Below, piece by piece: positions 51,050 through 60,046 of a stretch of 64,000 nucleotides of DNA. The notes beneath the pieces were generated by a model. That model did no database searches, was not told the origin of the DNA, and saw only the letters and a list, made by a program, of their open reading frames with translations. Positions within the stretch are counted from its first letter, which is position 1. Every line of letters begins with the position of its first letter. Source of the stretch: Streptomyces griseus (lineage in GTDB: Bacteria; Actinomycetota; Actinomycetes; Streptomycetales; Streptomycetaceae); contig NZ_MDKB01000006.1 in assembly GCF_001715295.1 (NCBI RefSeq), positions 235,032-299,031 of the forward strand. Reading direction: 5' to 3'. The translations under genes were made by a program, and so were the position numbers.

Positions 51050-51814
51050 ATGCGCAACCGTCACGTCCGCCGCGCCGCCCGCACCTCCGCCCTCGCCACC
51101 GCCGCACTGCTGGCCGCGGTCACACTGACCGCCTGTCAGCAGGACGGCCAGGCGGCGGACAGCTCCGCCCCGGCGGCCGCCGCCCCGTCCGAGCAGCCGC
51201 CGGCCGGCCGCGAGGCGCCTGCCGACCAGGGCAAGGGTTCCACCGGTTCGGCTTCGGGCAACGCCGGTCAGGACTCCGCCGCGAGCTCCGACTCGGGTTC
51301 CGGTTCGGGCTCGGGATCCGGTTCCGGATCGGCCCACGCCCAGCCCGTCGCGAGCAGGCCGAAGGGCACCGGCAGCGACAGCGGTCCCGTCACCCTCGCG
51401 TGTCACGGCGGGAACACCAAGGTGACGCTCACCGCGGTCACCCGCCCCGTCAACCACATGCTGCTCACCGTGACGAACACCGGCTCGAAGGCCTGCAACG
51501 CCTACTACTACCCGTTCCTGCGGTTCGGCGAGGCACAGGCCGTCCCCGACGTCTTCGAGGACAGCAAGCCGCAGGCCGTGGTCACCCTCAGCCCCGGGGA
51601 GTCCGCCTACTCCGGCGTCATGACCTCCTCCGCCGACGGAAGCGGCACGGGCGGCTACTCCACGAAGGACCTGACGGTCAGCTTCCAGGGCCGTGAGGGC
51701 TCCGGTTCCACCGGCACTTCGGCGCGCGTCCCGCTCGCCAAGCCGGTCTACGTCGACAGCACCCTGGCCGTCACCTACTGGCAGACGGAGATGGACGACG
51801 CCCTGATGTACTGA
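51050..51814 (+). CDS. DUF4232 lipoprotein
   Basis: A 254-residue exported lipoprotein with lipobox TACQQ after ALATAALLAAVTL. A Ser/Gly-repeat linker (about residues 80-100) leads to a DUF4232 domain with paired cysteines (VTLACHGGN and SKACNAYYYPF) and the immunoglobulin-like strand pattern ending LAVTYWQTEMDDALMY. Function is unknown. GGGAG precedes the ATG. Opposite the membrane-spanning regulator it is a candidate target or ligand of that sensor. Confidence 0.82.
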   Translation: MRNRHVRRAARTSALATAALLAAVTLTACQQDGQAADSSAPAAAAPSEQPPAGREAPADQGKGSTGSASGNAGQDSAASSDSGSGSGSGSGSGSAHAQPVASRPKGTGSDSGPVTLACHGGNTKVTLTAVTRPVNHMLLTVTNTGSKACNAYYYPFLRFGEAQAVPDVFEDSKPQAVVTLSPGESAYSGVMTSSADGSGTGGYSTKDLTVSFQGREGSGSTGTSARVPLAKPVYVDSTLAVTYWQTEMDDALMY

Positions 51815-52092
51815 TCCCACCCCCGGGAGCCCCGTCCTCCGCGCAGCCACGCCTGGTGACCGATCCCGGCGTGGCTGCGGGCGTTCACGGCGGCACGCCC
51901 CCGGCCCTGTCCCCGCATCCGTACGGAAAACGAGAACGCCTCGGGGTCGCCATGGAGAACCCGGACGGCCACCGGCTCGTGCACCGCACGCGCGTCCGGA
52001 CCACCTCCTGTGCCACCGCCCTCTGCCGACGGCGGTGGCTTCCCGCGCGCCGGTCCGTACGCGTGAGACCGGGGTGCGGAAGGCTGGAGCCC

Positions 52093-52656
52093 ATGCGGAA
52101 ACTGACCTACGGCATGAACCTGTCCCTGGACGGCTACATCGCCGCGCCCGGCGACGACATCGGATGGAGCGTGCCGAGCGACGAGCTGTTCCAGTTCTGG
52201 TCCGACCGGTTGCAGGCGACCGGCCTGTCGCTGTACGGACGCAAGCTGTGGCAGACGATGAGCTCCCACTGGCCGACCGGCGACCAGCGGCCCGACGCCA
52301 CCCCGCAGGAGATCGAGTTCGCGCGCCGCTGGCGGGACAGGGAGAAGGTGGTGTTCTCCTCGACGACCGACGAGGTCGACTGGAACACCCGCCTGGTCAC
52401 CGGCGACGCGGTCGCCGAGATCGCCCGGCTCAAGTCCGAGGACGGCGGCCCGATGGACATCGGCGGCGCGACGCTCGCCGGAGCGGCCGTGCGGGCCGGG
52501 CTGATCGACGAGTACGTGCTGGCCACCGCGCCGGTCCTGGTGGGCGGCGGCACACCGTTCTTCCCCGTGCTGGACAGCTGGGTGAACCTGAACCTGGTGG
52601 AGACGCGGACGCTTCCCTGCGGCGTGATCCTCACCAGGTACGAGACGAGACGCTGA
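52093..52656 (+). CDS. Dihydrofolate reductase family protein (RibD C-terminal-like)
   Basis: A 187-residue member of the RibD_C/DHFR-like family. The N-terminus MRKLTYGMNLSLDGYIAAPG matches the K-L-x-x-x-M-x-S-L-D-G-x-I pattern; MDIGGATLAGAAVRAGLIDE is the NADPH-binding G-G-x-x-L region; LVGGGTPFF follows. Such stand-alone proteins are thought to be NADPH reductases with undefined substrates. The start is the ATG after GGAGCCC. Not part of a riboflavin cluster here. Confidence 0.87.
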   Translation: MRKLTYGMNLSLDGYIAAPGDDIGWSVPSDELFQFWSDRLQATGLSLYGRKLWQTMSSHWPTGDQRPDATPQEIEFARRWRDREKVVFSSTTDEVDWNTRLVTGDAVAEIARLKSEDGGPMDIGGATLAGAAVRAGLIDEYVLATAPVLVGGGTPFFPVLDSWVNLNLVETRTLPCGVILTRYETRR

Positions 52657-52829
52657 GCGTCCGTCGCACGCCAGGACGACGATGAGCAGCCACACGAACG
52701 GGGCACGTCCGGCGGAAGCGACGGCGGCGGGCCCAGAAGTGCCTCGTGGGCCAGGAGACGTGGTCGTTCCGGTGGGACTGAGTAGGAGCGCCCATGTGCC
52801 CGCTCGCCCACCCCGGTTGACTCGTACAC

Positions 52830-53180
52830 ATGCCCGACGACCTGCTCGATCCCCGTAGCCCTCACGCCTGGATCGCACCCCTGCTCTCGACACTTCTCAC
52901 CCTGCCCGCAGCGGGGACGGCGCTCTTCTACGGTGCGCTCTCCCCCATGGCCTGCGACGCGTGCAACGGCGCCGCCGCCGACCGCTTCACCGACTCGTTC
53001 GCCGTGGGCTGGGGTGTCCTCCGCGTGGGCCTGCTGCTGTCCCTGGTCGTGCTGGTGGCGAGCTGGGCCCTGCCCTGGCGCCGACGGCGCGATCCGGCCC
53101 GCGTGTTGCTCGCGTGCGCCGCCCCCGCCGTCGTGCTGTGCGCCTTCGTCGCCTTCATGGGCCTCGTCGACTGGCCCTGA
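52830..53180 (+). CDS. Hypothetical membrane protein
   Basis: A 116-residue protein with three or four hydrophobic segments (APLLSTLLTLPAAGTALFYG, VGWGVLRVGLLLSLVVLVAS, LLACAAPAVVLCAFVAFMGL). A C-x2-C pair is in MACDACNGAAADRF and RRRR is between helices. No family recognised. The frame bias matches neighbouring genes. Confidence 0.6.
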   Translation: MPDDLLDPRSPHAWIAPLLSTLLTLPAAGTALFYGALSPMACDACNGAAADRFTDSFAVGWGVLRVGLLLSLVVLVASWALPWRRRRDPARVLLACAAPAVVLCAFVAFMGLVDWP

Positions 53181-53702
53181 CCGGGCGTCAGGGAGCGTCG
53201 AGCAGGCCGCGGAGTCCCCCGGCGTGCGCACGGACATCCCGTTCGGCGGGCAGTGCGACGGAGGCCTCCGGCCCCCGCGCTCAGACGGCCGGCAGGTGCG
53301 GCGGAGACCGCCGCAGGACCTCGGCCCGACCGGGTGCCCCGCGCCCGGCGCATCCCCCCGTCGCTCGCCCGGCGGGCCGACCGGCACCGGGCGGCAGCGG
53401 GGCGGCGGCGGGGCGGCGGGCGCCTGGGGCGGGCTCCCGTCCGTGCGACGGCGGCGGACGAAGCCGACCGGTGAGCCGCCCTGGGCGGGCAGCCCTGCGA
53501 CCAGGGCACCGACGAGACGGGCTGCGTCCGCACCACGCGCGAACCACCCCGCGGCCGGCAGCCCTCGGCATCACGTTCGGCCGCACCCGGACCGACGAAC
53601 GCCGCGCTCCCCCGCCGCCCGGTCCGCTCGTCGGGCACCACCGGCCCGGCCAGGACGTCGTCGTCAGGCCCGCGGTGGCCGGATGCCCGGAGACGCCCGG
53701 CC
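53181..53702. other. 520-bp stretch with no convincing gene
   Basis: Very GC-rich DNA between a small membrane protein gene and the hemB stop codon. Open frames exist on both strands but all are Arg/Pro/Gly/Ala-rich shadow types without ribosome binding sites or family features. G-rich runs occur around 53390-53440. No repeat or hairpin of note was seen; it could contain decayed coding sequence. Confidence 0.5.
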
Positions 53703-54698
53703 TCAGCGCCCGAGCCGCTGCGCGACCTCCGTCGCCCAGTACGTCAGAATCATCCGCGCGCCCGCCCGCCGGATGCCCAGCAGGCTCTCCATGATCGCCG
53801 CATCGCGGTCGATCCAGCCCTTCTCGGCGGCGGCCTCGATCATCGCGTACTCGCCGCTGATCTGGTACGCCGCGACCGGCACGTCCACCGACTCGGCGAC
53901 CTTGGCCAGGATGTCGAGGTACGGGCCGGCGGGCTTGACCATGACCATGTCGGCGCCCTCCTCCAGGTCGAGCGCCAGCTCGCGCAGCGACTCACGGATG
54001 TTCGCCGGGTCCTGCTGGTAGGTCTTGCGGTCGCCCTTGAGCGAGGAGCCGACCGCCTCACGGAACGGGCCGTAGAAGGCGGAGGAGTACTTCGCGGTGT
54101 AGGCGAGGATCGACACGTCCTCGTGGCCCGTCTGGTCCAGTGCGTCGCGGATCACGCCGACCTGGCCGTCCATCATCCCGCTCGGACCCACCACGTGGGC
54201 ACCCGCGTCCGCCTGGACCTGGGCCATCTCGGCGTACCGCTCCAGCGTGGCGTCGTTGTCGACGCGACCGTCCTCGGTCAGCACCCCGCAGTGGCCGTGG
54301 TCGGTGTACTCGTCCAGACACAGGTCGGACATGACCACGAGATCGTCGCCCACCTCCTTGCGGACCGCTCGCAGGCCGGCCTGGAGGATGCCCTCCGGAT
54401 CGGTTCCCGCCGTGCCCCGGGCGTCCTTCTTCCCGTCCAGCGGTACGCCGAAGAGCATGATCCCCGAGACCCCGGCCGCGACCGCGTCGACGGCGGCCTT
54501 CCGCAGCGTGTCCAGGGTGTGCTGCTGCACGCCGGGCATGGCCGAGATGGCGACCGGGGCGTCGATACCCTCGCGTACGAACGCGGGCAGGATCAGGTTC
54601 GCCGGGTCGAGCCGGGTCTCGGCGACCATACGGCGCATGACGGGGGTGGTCCGCAGCCGGCGGGGCCGCGAGCCGGGGAAGTTACCGTACTCAGTCAT
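53703..54698 (-). CDS. hemB: Porphobilinogen synthase (ALA dehydratase)
   Basis: A 331-residue enzyme condensing two 5-aminolevulinate molecules. The Schiff-base lysines are in ILAYTAKYSSAFYGPFREA and MVMVKPAGPYLD. The metal region reads SDLCLDEYTDHGHCGVL with cysteines. QISGEYAMIEAAAEKGWID near the end is typical. The ATG start gives MTEYGNFPGSRPRRLR. It stands just downstream of the hemD terminator on the same strand, so it probably has its own promoter. Confidence 0.96.
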   Translation of the reverse strand: MTEYGNFPGSRPRRLRTTPVMRRMVAETRLDPANLILPAFVREGIDAPVAISAMPGVQQHTLDTLRKAAVDAVAAGVSGIMLFGVPLDGKKDARGTAGTDPEGILQAGLRAVRKEVGDDLVVMSDLCLDEYTDHGHCGVLTEDGRVDNDATLERYAEMAQVQADAGAHVVGPSGMMDGQVGVIRDALDQTGHEDVSILAYTAKYSSAFYGPFREAVGSSLKGDRKTYQQDPANIRESLRELALDLEEGADMVMVKPAGPYLDILAKVAESVDVPVAAYQISGEYAMIEAAAEKGWIDRDAAIMESLLGIRRAGARMILTYWATEVAQRLGR

Positions 54699-54757
54699 CC
54701 TTCGAGACTAGACCCGCACACATCACCGGTTTACCGACAGCCCGGCCGGAAAAAGCA

Positions 54758-54798
54758 GCGGGGGCCGGCCGCTCCGCAAGGAAGCGACCGGGCCCCGC
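54758..54798 (-). terminator. Terminator after hemD
   Basis: GCGGGGGCCGGCCGCT pairs with AGCGACCGGGCCCCGC (two imperfect positions) around CCGCAAGGA, some 18 bp past the hemD stop codon. It ends the rex-hemACD operon before hemB. Confidence 0.7.
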
Positions 54799-54815
54799 AC
54801 ATCCGCTCCGGCCGG

Positions 54816-56483
54816 TCAGGTCGTCGTCCGGCGCCGTCTCGCACCAGGACGGCGCTCGCTCGGCCGCGTCACCGGGTCACCGGCCTCCTTCGCCGCGTCC
54901 CGGCGCTGCGCGCCGAAGTCCGCCAGCGCCTGGGCCAGCTTGTGCACCGAAGGCTCCGGGGACAGCACGTCGACCCGCAGGCCGTGCTCCTCCGCGGTCT
55001 TCGCCGTGGCCGGACCGATGCACGCGATCACCGTCACGTTGTGCGGCTTGCCCGCGATGCCCACCAGGTTGCGCACCGTCGAGGACGAGGTGAAGAGCAC
55101 CGCGTCGAACCCGCCGCCCTTGATCGCCTCCCGGGTGTCGGCCGGCGGCGGCGAGGCGCGGACCGTGCGGTACGCGGTGACGTCGTCGACCTCCCAGCCC
55201 AGCTCGATGAGCCCGGCCACCAGCGTCTCCGTGGCGATGTCCGCCCGCGGCAGGAACACCCGGTCGATCGGGTCGAAGACCGGGTCGTACGGCGGCCAGT
55301 CCTCCAGCAGACCGGCGGCCGACTGCTCACCCGACGGAACCAGGTCCGGCTTCACACCGAAGTCGATCAGCGCGGCCGCCGTCTGCTCACCCACGGCCGC
55401 GACCTTGATCCCGGCGAAGGCACGGGCGTCGAGCCCGTACTCCTCGAACTTCTCCCGCACGGCCTTCACCGCGTTCACCGAGGTGAAGGCGATCCACTCG
55501 TAGCGGCCCGTCACCAGGCCCTTGACCGCGCGCTCCATCTGCTGGGGCGTACGCGGCGGCTCCACGGCGATCGTCGGCACCTCGTGGGGCACCGCACCGT
55601 ACGAACGCAGCTGGTCGGAGAGCGACGCCGCCTGCTCCTTCGTACGCGGCACGAGCACCTTCCAGCCGAACAGCGGCTTGGACTCGAACCACGCCAGCTG
55701 GTCGCGCCGGGCGGCGGAGCTGCGCTCCCCGACCACGGCTATGACCGGCTGGTGCCCGTCCGGCGACGGAAGGACCTTCGCCTGCTTCAGCACCTGGGCG
55801 ATCGTCCCGAGGGTCGCCGTCCAGGTCCGCTGGCGCGTCGTGGTGCCCGCGATCGTGACCGTGAGCGGGGTGTCGGGCTTGCGGCCCGCCGAGACCAGCT
55901 CACCGGCGGCCGCGCCCACCGAGTCGAGCGACGCCGACACGACGGCCGTCGCGTCGCTCGCGCCGACCTCGGCCCAGCAGCGGTCCGAGGCGTTACGGGC
56001 GTCGACGAAGCGCACATCGGCGCCCTGCGCGTCCCGCAGCGGCACCCCGGCGTACGCGGGCACGCCGACGGCGTTCGCCACACCGGGAACCACCTCGAAG
56101 GGCACACCCGCGGCGGCGCAGGCGAGCATCTCCGCACCCGTGTCGCCGTCCATACCGGGGTCGCCGGCGACAGCACGGACGACCCGCCTGCCGCCCTTGG
56201 CGGCCTCCATGACAAGATTGGCGGCATCCCTGAGGACGGGGACCCCGGCGGCTGCTGACGCCATGTCAACAACCGTCATCTCAGGCGTGCTCACCCCTGC
56301 CCGCGCATGGCAGCGAACGACGTCGAGAACGTCGGGTTCCGCCACAAGGACGTCCGCGCTCGCGAGCGCCTCGACAGCGCGAAGAGTCAGCAGTCCCGGG
56401 TCGCCGGGACCGGCGCCGAGGAAGGTGACGTGCCCTGCGGGCAGGACAGGGAAGTCGGATACGACGGGGCCGGTGGGGCTCAA
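54816..56483 (-). CDS. hemD: Bifunctional uroporphyrinogen-III C-methyltransferase/uroporphyrinogen-III synthase
   Basis: About 555 residues with two enzymes fused. Residues about 10-250 form a CobA/CysG-type SAM methyltransferase (VTFLGAGPGDPGLLTLRAVE at the start, VVRAVAGDPGMDG, VVPGVANAVGVPAYAGVPL). The rest is a HemD domain that closes the tetrapyrrole ring. It feeds both haem and, by methylation, sirohaem/cobalamin. A TTG start is proposed because it overlaps the hemC stop (TTGA) and GGGGGAG is eight bases upstream; no ATG or GTG fits. The C-terminus has an Arg-rich tail. Confidence 0.92.
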   Translation of the reverse strand: MSPTGPVVSDFPVLPAGHVTFLGAGPGDPGLLTLRAVEALASADVLVAEPDVLDVVRCHARAGVSTPEMTVVDMASAAAGVPVLRDAANLVMEAAKGGRRVVRAVAGDPGMDGDTGAEMLACAAAGVPFEVVPGVANAVGVPAYAGVPLRDAQGADVRFVDARNASDRCWAEVGASDATAVVSASLDSVGAAAGELVSAGRKPDTPLTVTIAGTTTRQRTWTATLGTIAQVLKQAKVLPSPDGHQPVIAVVGERSSAARRDQLAWFESKPLFGWKVLVPRTKEQAASLSDQLRSYGAVPHEVPTIAVEPPRTPQQMERAVKGLVTGRYEWIAFTSVNAVKAVREKFEEYGLDARAFAGIKVAAVGEQTAAALIDFGVKPDLVPSGEQSAAGLLEDWPPYDPVFDPIDRVFLPRADIATETLVAGLIELGWEVDDVTAYRTVRASPPPADTREAIKGGGFDAVLFTSSSTVRNLVGIAGKPHNVTVIACIGPATAKTAEEHGLRVDVLSPEPSVHKLAQALADFGAQRRDAAKEAGDPVTRPSERRPGARRRRTTT

Positions 56484-57466
56484 AGTGCTCGCTCCCCCAT
56501 AAGACCGGCCGCACCCTTGGCAAGCATCTCGGCCGCGAGTTCGCGACCGAGGGCCGCCGCGTCGTCGTGCGACGTGGGGACGGAACCGGTGATGGACAGC
56601 TGGACCATGCTGGTGCCGTCGGGGGAACCGACGACACCGCGCAGGCGCAGTTCGTTGACAGTCTGCCCGTCGACCAGGAGGTCGGCCAGCGCACCCACAG
56701 GTGCGGAGCAGCCGGCCTCCAGGGCGGCGAGCAGGGCGCGCTCGGCGGTCACGGCGGCCCGGGTGTGCGGGTCGTCGAGCTCGGCGAGAGCTGCGGCGAG
56801 GTCGGCGCTGCTCGCAGCGCACTCGATCGCCAGTGCTCCCTGACCGGGAGCGGGCAGGACGGTGGCGACCGGCAGGAAGTCGGTCACCTCACCGGTCCGT
56901 CCGAGACGGCTGAGCCCGGCGGCGGCGAGAACCACCGCGTCCAGCTCACCGCTTCGTACGAAACCGATACGCGTGTCGACGTTGCCACGGATCGCCACGG
57001 TCTCGATGTCGAGGCCGTGCGACCGGGCGTACGCGTTGAGCTGCGCCATCCGGCGCGGCGAACCGGTGCCGACGCGGGCACCGGACGGCAGCTGCCCGAG
57101 GGTCAGCCCGTCCCGCGCCACCAGTACGTCGCGCGGGTCCTCGCGCTGCGGTACGGCGGCCAGGACGAGGCCCTCCGGCTGTGCGGTCGGCAGATCCTTG
57201 AGCGAGTGGACGGCGAAGTCCACCTCGCCGCGCAGCAGCGCCTCGCGCAGGGCGGCGACGAACACGCCGGTCCCGCCGATCTGCGCCAGGTGCTCCCGGG
57301 AGATGTCGCCGTACGTCGTGATCTCGACCAGTTCGACGGCGCGCCCGGTCACCTCGCCGACGGCCTCGGCGACGATGCCGGACTGCGCCATGGCGAGCTT
57401 GCTGCGCCGGGTGCCGAGCCGGAGCGGCTCGGTGGTCTCCCCGCCCAGGGGTGAGTTGTCGGTCAT
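56480..57466 (-). CDS. hemC: Hydroxymethylbilane synthase
   Basis: A 328-residue enzyme polymerising four porphobilinogens. RLGTRRSKLAMAQSGIVAEA is at the N-terminus; VHSLKDLPTAQPEGLVLAAV, the catalytic aspartate region, and LLAALEAGCSAPVGALADLL with the cysteine that carries the dipyrromethane cofactor are present. The start overlaps the hemA stop (ATGA) and the end overlaps hemD. Confidence 0.96.
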   Translation of the reverse strand: MTDNSPLGGETTEPLRLGTRRSKLAMAQSGIVAEAVGEVTGRAVELVEITTYGDISREHLAQIGGTGVFVAALREALLRGEVDFAVHSLKDLPTAQPEGLVLAAVPQREDPRDVLVARDGLTLGQLPSGARVGTGSPRRMAQLNAYARSHGLDIETVAIRGNVDTRIGFVRSGELDAVVLAAAGLSRLGRTGEVTDFLPVATVLPAPGQGALAIECAASSADLAAALAELDDPHTRAAVTAERALLAALEAGCSAPVGALADLLVDGQTVNELRLRGVVGSPDGTSMVQLSITGSVPTSHDDAAALGRELAAEMLAKGAAGLMGERAL

Positions 57467-58953
57467 GACCGCCCTCTATTCGGGTCGTTCAGGTCTGCCC
57501 GGGAGACGGCGGCCACCGTCTGCGGGTCGAGGTCGAAGAGTTCCCGCAGCGCGTCGGCGTACCCGGCGCCGCCGGGCTCACTGGCGAGCTGCTTGACCCG
57601 CACGGTGGGCGCGTGCAGGAGCTTGTCGACGACGCGGCGCACGGTCTGTGTGATCTCGGCGCGCTGCTTCTCGTCCAGGTCGGGGAGGCGTCCGTCGAGC
57701 CGCGCGATCTCGCCGGCCACCACATCGGCGGCCATGGTGCGCAGGGCGACCACGGTCGGCGTGATGTGGGCGGCCCGCTGGGCGGCTCCGAACGCGGCGA
57801 CCTCCTCGGCGACGAGCGTGCGCACCCGGTCCACATCGGCGGCCATCGGGGCGTCCGCGGACGCCTCCGCGAGCGACTCGATGTCGACGAGGCGCACACC
57901 GTCGACGCGGTGGGCCGCTCCGTCGATGTCACGCGGCATGGCGAGGTCGAGGAGGTGAAGCCGTACGGGACCGGTGGCCGGGGGCGGCGCGGGTGCCCGG
58001 CGCACGGGCCGCGCCGGGCCGGCCGCGGCAGCGCTTCCGTTCTCCACCCAGGCGGCGTGCCGGTCCAGCTCGGCGGGCACGGCGGCCGGGGCCGTGGCCG
58101 GCCGGTCCGCGGTGTCGAAGCTGACACCGAGCGCCTCGGCGACGGCCTCGGCGGTCAGCACGAGACCGGTCGCGCCGGTGCACGAGACGACGACGTCGGC
58201 ACGTGTCAGTTCGCCCGCCACCGCGCCCATCTCCACGGCGCGCGCCCGGCTCCGACCGCTCTGGCCGAGGATCTCGACGAGCCGGTCGGCACGGGCCCGG
58301 GTCCGGTTGGCGACGACGACCTCGGCGACACCGGCACGCACCAGGGTGGCGGCGGCGAGGGAGGACATCGAGCCGGCGCCGATCACCAGGGCGCGTTTGC
58401 CCGCGGCCCACCCGGTCACCTCGGCGCCGTCCGCGAGCTGCTCCAGGCCGAACGTGACGAGCGACTGCCCGGCCCGGTCGATCCCGGTCTCGCTGTGGGC
58501 GCGCTTGCCGACCCGTAGGGCCTGCTGGAAGAGGTCGTTCAGCAGGCGTCCCGCGGTGTGGAGCTCCTGGCCCAGGGCGAGCGCGTCCTTGATCTGGCCG
58601 AGGATCTGTCCCTCGCCGACGACCATCGAGTCCAGTCCGCACGCCACCGAGAAGAGGTGGTGGACCGCACGGTCCTCGTAGTGCACGTAGAGATACGGAG
58701 TGAGCTCGTCCAGCCCGACCCCGCTGTGCTGCGCGAGCAGCGTGGACAGCTCGGCCACGCCGGCGTGGAACTTGTCCACGTCCGCGTACAGCTCGATGCG
58801 GTTGCAGGTGGCCAGCACGGCCGCCTCGGTCGCGGGCTCCGCGGCGAGGGTGTCCTGCAGCAGCTTCATCTGGACGTCGGCCGGCAGCGAGGCCCGCTCC
58901 AGCACGGAGACGGGGGCGCTGCGGTGGCTGAGTCCTACGACCAGGAGGCTCAT
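57463..58953 (-). CDS. hemA: Glutamyl-tRNA reductase
   Basis: A 496-residue enzyme reducing Glu-tRNA to glutamate-1-semialdehyde, the first committed step of the C5 haem pathway. The N-terminus VGLSHRSAPVSVLERASLPA and the catalytic cysteine in AVLATCNRIELYADVD are conserved; the NADPH domain shows ALVIGAGSMSSLAAATLV. It is about 70 residues longer than usual because of a Pro/Ala-rich insertion near residues 285-325 that looks disordered. The start overlaps the rex stop, so Rex and HemA are made from one message. Confidence 0.96.
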   Translation of the reverse strand: MSLLVVGLSHRSAPVSVLERASLPADVQMKLLQDTLAAEPATEAAVLATCNRIELYADVDKFHAGVAELSTLLAQHSGVGLDELTPYLYVHYEDRAVHHLFSVACGLDSMVVGEGQILGQIKDALALGQELHTAGRLLNDLFQQALRVGKRAHSETGIDRAGQSLVTFGLEQLADGAEVTGWAAGKRALVIGAGSMSSLAAATLVRAGVAEVVVANRTRARADRLVEILGQSGRSRARAVEMGAVAGELTRADVVVSCTGATGLVLTAEAVAEALGVSFDTADRPATAPAAVPAELDRHAAWVENGSAAAAGPARPVRRAPAPPPATGPVRLHLLDLAMPRDIDGAAHRVDGVRLVDIESLAEASADAPMAADVDRVRTLVAEEVAAFGAAQRAAHITPTVVALRTMAADVVAGEIARLDGRLPDLDEKQRAEITQTVRRVVDKLLHAPTVRVKQLASEPGGAGYADALRELFDLDPQTVAAVSRADLNDPNRGRS

Positions 58954-59741
58954 GCCGGCATCACGGCGGGCATGTCCCCGTCGGGTCCCTTCCGGCCGGT
59001 GGGGGTGGCGCGCACGGGCGGCGCCTGCCCGGCTCCGGCGTCGGCGTCCACGACCGCGACACCTTCGGCAGCGGCTTCCTCGCCGGCCTTGCGCTGCTCG
59101 TGGAAGGCGAGGATCTGGAGTTCGATGGAGAGGTCCACCTTGCGCACGTCGACGCCGTCGGGCACGGAGAGCACCGTGGGCGCGAAGTTCAGGATGGACG
59201 TCACCCCGGCCGCGACGAGCCGGTCGCAGACCTGCTGGGCCGCACCGGGCGGGGTGGTGATGACGCCGATGGACACACCGTTGTCACTGATGATCCGGTC
59301 CAGGTCGTCGGTGTGCTGGACGGCGATCCCGGCGACGGGCGTACCCGTCATGGCGGGGTCCGCGTCGATCAGGGCGGCGACGCGGAACCCACGGGAGGCG
59401 AACCCCCCGTAGTTGGCGAGGGCGGCGCCGAGGTTACCGATGCCGACGATGGCGACGGGCCAGTCCTGGGTGAGCCCGAGTTCGCGGGAGATCTGGTAGA
59501 CGAGATACTCGACGTCGTACCCGACACCGCGGGTGCCGTAGGAGCCCAGGTAGCTGAAGTCCTTGCGCAGCTTGGCGGAGTTGACTCCCGCCGCCGCGGC
59601 GAGTTCCTCGGAGGAGACCGTGGGAACCGAGCGCTCGGAGAGCGCCGTCAGTGCGCGTAGATACAGCGGTAGCCGGGCGACGGTGGCCTCGGGAATTCCT
59701 CGGCTACGGGTCGCCGGTCGGTGAGTTCGGCCAGTTGCCAC
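58950..59741 (-). CDS. rex: Redox-sensing transcriptional repressor Rex
   Basis: A 263-residue repressor that senses NADH/NAD+ and releases DNA when NADH rises. The N-terminal winged helix (SSEELAAAAGVNSAKLRKDF then SYLGSYGTRGVGYDVEYLVY) precedes a Rossmann domain (VAIVGIGNLGAALANYGGFA). A C-terminal disordered extension rich in Ala/Gly is specific to Streptomyces. The GTG start follows GCAGGAG. First gene of rex-hemA-hemC-hemD, with a Rex operator 75 bp upstream, implying autoregulation. Confidence 0.96.
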   Translation of the reverse strand: MATGRTHRPATRSRGIPEATVARLPLYLRALTALSERSVPTVSSEELAAAAGVNSAKLRKDFSYLGSYGTRGVGYDVEYLVYQISRELGLTQDWPVAIVGIGNLGAALANYGGFASRGFRVAALIDADPAMTGTPVAGIAVQHTDDLDRIISDNGVSIGVITTPPGAAQQVCDRLVAAGVTSILNFAPTVLSVPDGVDVRKVDLSIELQILAFHEQRKAGEEAAAEGVAVVDADAGAGQAPPVRATPTGRKGPDGDMPAVMPA

Positions 59742-59815
59742 GGTGCTCCTGCGGGATGAGCGGGGCTGCAGGCGGCCGTATGTCCAAAGACCGCCCCGTC
59801 CACAGCAGGCTATGT

Positions 59816-59837
59816 CTTTGTGAACGCGTGCACAAAG
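59816..59837. promoter_or_regulatory. Rex operator (ROP)
   Basis: The core TTGTGAACGCGTGCACAA, extended by CT and AG to a 22-bp dyad, differs at one position from the S. coelicolor Rex consensus TGTGAACGCGTTCACA. It is 75 bp upstream of the rex start. Rex would repress its own operon when NADH is low. Confidence 0.9.
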
Positions 59838-59853
59838 ATAGTGTCCGTTTTGT

Positions 59854-59876
59854 CCGGTCAAAGTGACCGGGGTCAC
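59854..59876. promoter_or_regulatory. Overlapping dyads next to the Rex operator
   Basis: CCGGTCA-AAG-TGACCGG (59854-59870) overlaps GTGACC-GG-GGTCAC (59863-59876), together about 20 bp from the Rex operator. A second regulator site is possible. Otherwise the 305-bp gap between rex and the glutaredoxin gene shows nothing else. Confidence 0.4.
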
Positions 59877-60046
59877 GCGTATTCCTCGGGCGAACCCGGA
59901 ACCAGGAACCTCGTCAGCCCGTTGCAGGCCTGAAGGGGGCAAGGCGGTACACACTCCTCATGTCCACGCCCCCGAGACCACTCAAAACGCCCACAATGGT
60001 AGCCGGGTTCCGCCAGGGAAGCGCCCGCCGCGCACCGCCACGCGGG

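Noticed and set aside
49193..51850. 885-residue frame fusing the XRE regulator to upstream sequence
   Set aside because: The extension beyond 50671 runs antisense through the lipoprotein gene and is low complexity; a GTG with GGAGG gives a sensible start.
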